Origin: Pseudorhizobium xiangyangii
GTDB lineage: Bacteria; Pseudomonadota; Alphaproteobacteria; Rhizobiales; Rhizobiaceae
NCBI RefSeq assembly: GCF_020531965.1
Contig: NZ_JAJAWH010000002.1
Span: forward strand, 1 to 64,000
Reading direction: 5' to 3'
DNA length: 64,000 nucleotides
Below the pieces are notes generated by a model, which made no database searches, was not told the origin of the DNA, and saw nothing but the letters and a program-made list of their open reading frames with translations. Shown here piece by piece: positions 61,064 through 64,000 of the stretch (the first letter of the stretch is position 1; the number at the start of each line of letters is the position of its first letter). The translations under genes were made by a program, and so were the position numbers.

Positions 61064-61363
61064 ATGAGTGAACTCCAGAATCGCGCAGTCCGCATGTTGC
61101 AGCAGGAATCGCTCAACATGACAGTTTCAGACCATCGATTTCAGATGCTGAAGGTAGCCCTTGCCCTGTACCGCTCGTCCGGCGGGTCGGAGCGGATGGC
61201 ACGCGATCTCTGCGCGGAGGCATTCAAGGAACCCCGGAAGGATATCGCTGCCGGCATCGGCGAGATCATGATCGTGCTCGCGGGTATAAGCCACCTGAAT
61301 GACCTCGATATGATGCAGGCGGCCTACAACGAGCTTGAGCGCGGACTTCCCGAACTGGCTTAG
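61064..61363 (+). CDS. Small helical hypothetical protein
   Basis: A 99-residue protein, predicted all-helical: KVALALYRSSGGSERMARDL, then KDIAAGIGEIMIVLAGISHL and LDMMQAAYNELERGLPEL. The second and third helices faintly resemble the ExxE/D helices of MazG-like pyrophosphohydrolases, but the metal-binding set is not complete, so I do not assign that. There is no signal or membrane segment. It is a single gene converging on the transglutaminase operon. Confidence 0.6.
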   Translation: MSELQNRAVRMLQQESLNMTVSDHRFQMLKVALALYRSSGGSERMARDLCAEAFKEPRKDIAAGIGEIMIVLAGISHLNDLDMMQAAYNELERGLPELA

Positions 61364-61396
61364 ACAGCGCCGCCTTCACCAGCGCTGTCTTCACCT

Positions 61397-62209
61397 TTAT
61401 TGCTGTTGGCTTCCGGCCCGTGCGACCGTGACTGATACGGTCAGGTTCTCGTTGGTCGGGCCGATGCGCACGCCGGCAATCGGTGCGCAATCGTGATAGC
61501 ACATCCCCGTGGCGATGCGGACGTAGCGTTCGTCAGGGCAGACATTGTTCGCCGGATCGAAACCGGCCCAGCCAAGGTTTGGAAGGTGGACTTCCGCCCA
61601 GGCATGCGTCGCGACCTGCTCGACGACGCCATCCATCAACAGATAGCCGGAGACATAGCGCGCGGGGATGCCCAGTGAGCGCGCCGCCGCGATGAAGATG
61701 TGTGCGTGGTCCTGGCAGACGCCGCTTTTCGCCTCGAGCGCCTGTTCGGCGGTGGTGTCGCTGTCAGTCGTGCCGGGCAGATAGGCGACCTCGCTGTTGA
61801 TCGTATTCATCAAGGCGTGCATTCGGCTGATATCGTCTTCACCGCCGATGCGCTGCACGAGATCGCGGACACGCTGGCCCGGCTCGGTTCGAGGTGTATG
61901 GCGCAGGAACAGCCAGAGTGGCGTAAAGCCCTGGTGTGCTCCGTAGACACCGGCGGTGTCGATGGTTTCGACTTCGCCACGGGCAACAATCCGCACCGCT
62001 TGCGTATTGCCCTGCAGCGACATGAGCGCCACCTGGTTGCAGTATTGGTCGCCATAGCCGGTCTCGGCCGGCTTTCCGTCCACCAAGACGGACCAGTTCA
62101 GCACCTTCTGCGTCGGGCCATCCATCGGCCTCAGCCGAAGACGCTGCACCACATAAGAAACCGGCTGCTCATAACGATACTCTGTCGCGTGCGCGATCGT
62201 CAGCTTCAT
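61397..62209 (-). CDS. Transglutaminase-like cysteine peptidase family protein
   Basis: A 270-residue protein with an N-terminal beta domain (KLTIAHATEYRYEQPVSYVV) and a transglutaminase core. The catalytic triad is visible: Cys165 in GVCQDHAHIFIAAAR, His202 in THAWAEVHLP and Asp218 in WAGFDPANN. Bacterial members act as peptidases or amide-forming enzymes. It is the last gene of the three-gene operon with alpha-E and ATP-grasp proteins, an arrangement described for peptide or isopeptide synthesis systems. No signal peptide, so it acts in the cytoplasm. Confidence 0.93.
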   Translation of the reverse strand: MKLTIAHATEYRYEQPVSYVVQRLRLRPMDGPTQKVLNWSVLVDGKPAETGYGDQYCNQVALMSLQGNTQAVRIVARGEVETIDTAGVYGAHQGFTPLWLFLRHTPRTEPGQRVRDLVQRIGGEDDISRMHALMNTINSEVAYLPGTTDSDTTAEQALEAKSGVCQDHAHIFIAAARSLGIPARYVSGYLLMDGVVEQVATHAWAEVHLPNLGWAGFDPANNVCPDERYVRIATGMCYHDCAPIAGVRIGPTNENLTVSVTVARAGSQQQ

Positions 62210-62221
62210 GTCCGCGATACC

Positions 62222-63169
62222 CTACTGATAGAACCGATATCCGTCGGAGATTTCGAGGCTGAGCTGATTGTTGCGATTGATGAAGTCGTCCAGGAATTCA
62301 TGCAGTCCGTGGTCCATGATGTCGTTGATCGAGCCGCGGGTCAGCATTGCCTGGATTCCTTCGGCCGTGTCGATTGCTTTTGGACGAATCCCGTATTCAC
62401 CCTCAAGATATTGGAGGTTGCGGACAATCTTTCCATAGCTGTAGGCAAGCGAACGGGGCATGCGGCCGTTGAGAATGAGGAAATCGGCGATATTGGCGGG
62501 CACGTATTCCCCGCCGTCGTAGACCCAGCCGTAGGAGCGATGCGCGGAGACCGAGCGCAGGATCGATTCCCACTGCATGTTGTCGATAAGCGAGCCCACC
62601 TGGCTGACGGCCGGCAGCAGGACGTAGTACTTCACGTCGAGGATGCGGCTCGTGTTGTCGGCGCGCTCGATGAAAGTGCCGATGCGCGAGAAGTTATAGA
62701 TGTCGTTTCGCAGCATCGACCCGTGGAAGGCGCCACGGATCAGGCCGCAGCGGTGCTTGATGACATCGATCAGTTCGGGAAGATCGACGTCCCTGATCTT
62801 CCGCTGCAGGCGCTGCTTGATGTCGATCCAGCATTCGTTCGTCGCCTCCCACGTTTCGCGGGTCAGCGCGGTCCGGACCATGCGCGCATTGTTGCGGCCG
62901 GCGTCGATGCAGGACATCACGCTGGAGGGATTGTTGTGATCCCGCAGCAGAAAGTCGATCGCATCGGATGCCGTGACGTTCGGGTGAACCTTGAGGTAAG
63001 GCTCGCGCACATCCGCACTTTGAAGCACGCCGTCCCAGTCCTCGTCGCCGGTGTCGCTCCGCGTCAAAGATACGCGCAGACCCACATCGACGAGGCGGGC
63101 GATGTTTTCCGCCCGCTCGATATAGCGGAACATCCAGTAGAGGCCGTTGGCCGTACGTCCCAGAAGCAT
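62222..63169 (-). CDS. Alpha-E domain protein
   Basis: A 315-residue all-helical protein of the alpha-E family: MLLGRTANGLYWMFRYIERA at the start, IGTFIERADNTSRILDVKYY in the middle and LEGEYGIRPKAIDTAEGIQA near the end. The family nearly always occurs with a circularly permuted ATP-grasp enzyme and a transglutaminase, as here. Its own activity is unknown. Start is 2 bp after the ATP-grasp stop, and the transglutaminase begins 12 bp downstream. Confidence 0.93.
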   Translation of the reverse strand: MLLGRTANGLYWMFRYIERAENIARLVDVGLRVSLTRSDTGDEDWDGVLQSADVREPYLKVHPNVTASDAIDFLLRDHNNPSSVMSCIDAGRNNARMVRTALTRETWEATNECWIDIKQRLQRKIRDVDLPELIDVIKHRCGLIRGAFHGSMLRNDIYNFSRIGTFIERADNTSRILDVKYYVLLPAVSQVGSLIDNMQWESILRSVSAHRSYGWVYDGGEYVPANIADFLILNGRMPRSLAYSYGKIVRNLQYLEGEYGIRPKAIDTAEGIQAMLTRGSINDIMDHGLHEFLDDFINRNNQLSLEISDGYRFYQ

Positions 63170-63171
63170 GA

Positions 63172-64000
63172 TCAGTCCTCCAGAACCCAGGTGTCTTTGG
63201 TGCCGCCGCCCTGACTGGAATTCACCACCAGGGACCCCTTCTTCAGCGCCACGCGAGTAAGGCCGCCAGGGATGATCTTCACCTTGTCGGAGACCAGCAC
63301 GTAAGGCCTCAGGTCCACGTGCCGCGGTGCGATACCCTTGTTGACGAAGATCGGCGTGGTGGACAGCGAGAGCGTCGGCTGGGCGATGTAGTTCGACGGA
63401 TTTGCCCGCAGCTTGGCGGCGAAGGCTGCACATTCCTTCCTGGATGCCGTCGGGCCGACCAGCATGCCGTATCCGCCGGAGCCGTGCACTTCCTTGACCA
63501 CCAGTTCGTGCAGGTGCTCCAGGACGTAGGCCAGGCTGTCGGGCTCGGTGCAGCGCCAGGTCGGCACGTTTTCGAGGATCGGCTTGCGGCCCGTGTAGAA
63601 CTGCACGATCTCGGGCATGTAGGAGTAGATCGCCTTGTCGTCGGCAATGCCGGTGCCCGGTGCGTTGGCGATCGTGATGTTGCCGGCGCGGTAGACGTCC
63701 ATGATCCCCGGCACGCCAAGGGCCGAATCTGGTCGGAAGGTCAGGGGATCGAGGAAATCGTCATCGACGCGGCGGTAGAGTACGTCGATGACCTCGTAGC
63801 CACGCGTGGTGCGCATCTGCACGCGACCGTCGATGACCCGCAAGTCTGCCCCTTCCACCAGTTCGACGCCCATCGTGTCGGCGAGGAAGGCGTGTTCGTA
63901 ATAGGCGGAGTTGTAGATACCGGGCGTCAGCACAGCCACGCGCGGCTTTCCCCTGCAGCCGGGCGGCGCCAGTTGCGCCAGCGATTGCCGCAGCTGCCTC
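63172..64000 (-). CDS. Circularly permuted ATP-grasp protein (partial, 5' end beyond the window)
   Basis: The C-terminal 276 residues or so of a circularly permuted ATP-grasp enzyme. The frame runs off the right edge (RQLRQSLAQLAPPGCRGKPR before RVAVLTPG), so the GTG at 63939 is internal. Family motifs are NSAYYEHAFLADTMGVELVE, then NAPGTGIADDKAIYSYMPEI, ELVVKEVHGSGGYGML and VVNSSQGGGTKDTWVLED. ATP-grasp enzymes form amide bonds through acyl-phosphates, so a peptide-ligase role with the two downstream genes is likely. Full-length relatives are about 470 residues. Confidence 0.92.
   Translation of the reverse strand, partial: RQLRQSLAQLAPPGCRGKPRVAVLTPGIYNSAYYEHAFLADTMGVELVEGADLRVIDGRVQMRTTRGYEVIDVLYRRVDDDFLDPLTFRPDSALGVPGIMDVYRAGNITIANAPGTGIADDKAIYSYMPEIVQFYTGRKPILENVPTWRCTEPDSLAYVLEHLHELVVKEVHGSGGYGMLVGPTASRKECAAFAAKLRANPSNYIAQPTLSLSTTPIFVNKGIAPRHVDLRPYVLVSDKVKIIPGGLTRVALKKGSLVVNSSQGGGTKDTWVLED

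Noticed and set aside
61064-61363. MazG-like pyrophosphohydrolase assignment for the 99-residue protein
   Set aside because: Only one helix resembles the family and the required acidic metal-binding set is incomplete.
61700-63214. 504-codon plus-strand open frame opposite the transglutaminase and alpha-E genes
   Set aside because: It spans two well-supported opposite-strand genes and shows no domain of its own.
1-64000. CRISPR arrays, rRNA genes, intact insertion sequences
   Set aside because: No regularly spaced repeats, no rRNA stretches and no transposase or integrase reading frames were seen on either strand.

Overview
The window looks like chromosomal or megaplasmid DNA of a Rhizobiales alphaproteobacterium, probably Rhizobiaceae (inference). 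The sequence is GC-rich and dense with ABC uptake systems, ROK, IclR and DeoR regulators and FAD oxidoreductases. It carries TTAA-N7-TTAA boxes (the CtrA consensus) and GGAAC-N16-CGTT promoters (the EcfG general-stress consensus), both typical of this group. No CRISPR array, rRNA operon or intact transposon is visible.

Layout. 0-2.9 kb: preTA pyrimidine reduction operon. 2.9-10.7 kb: small housekeeping, stress and secreted genes, including a PilZ-like and an orphan FliN-like protein behind CtrA boxes, truncated haemoglobin, chromate exporter ChrA and two tandem secreted GDYY-motif proteins. 10.7-18.6 kb: an RND efflux pair, a small XRE regulator, a lipase-like hydrolase, an AI-2E family exporter and a DUF1269 protein.

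18.8-31.6 kb: two divergent gene sets around an IclR regulator. One is a three-subunit opine/hydroxyproline-oxidase-type flavoenzyme. The other is enoyl-CoA hydratase, a polyamine-type ABC importer with a fused permease, a CoA ligase, an unknown dehydrogenase and a DadA-like oxidase. A shared TATGCAATA motif lies on both sides of the regulator. 31.7-38.7 kb: a DeoR regulator divergent from a GlpA/GlpB/GlpK-like operon with a DUF1937 protein and an APC permease.

38.7-51.2 kb is dominated by organosulfur genes. A ROK regulator, a TauABC-like importer, a cytoplasmic sulfatase and its activating formylglycine-generating enzyme form one convergently ended operon. After a globin-coupled chemoreceptor comes a tripartite tricarboxylate transporter operon that ends in a DszB-like desulfinase homologue. 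Together these suggest import of intact organosulfur compounds and cytoplasmic release of sulfate or sulfite.

51.5-54.1 kb is a decayed prophage or island. It is bounded by tRNA-Arg(CCG) and a 15-bp copy of that tRNA's 3' end. It holds a 5'-truncated GpA-type terminase, an AT-rich gene of unknown function and a tRNA-like element whose anticodon loop is enlarged by 18 nt. 54.3-64 kb: a YidB-like gene with an EcfG promoter, a small lipoprotein, the xylose ABC system with its divergent ROK regulator, small genes, and the transglutaminase / alpha-E / circularly permuted ATP-grasp operon that runs off the right edge.
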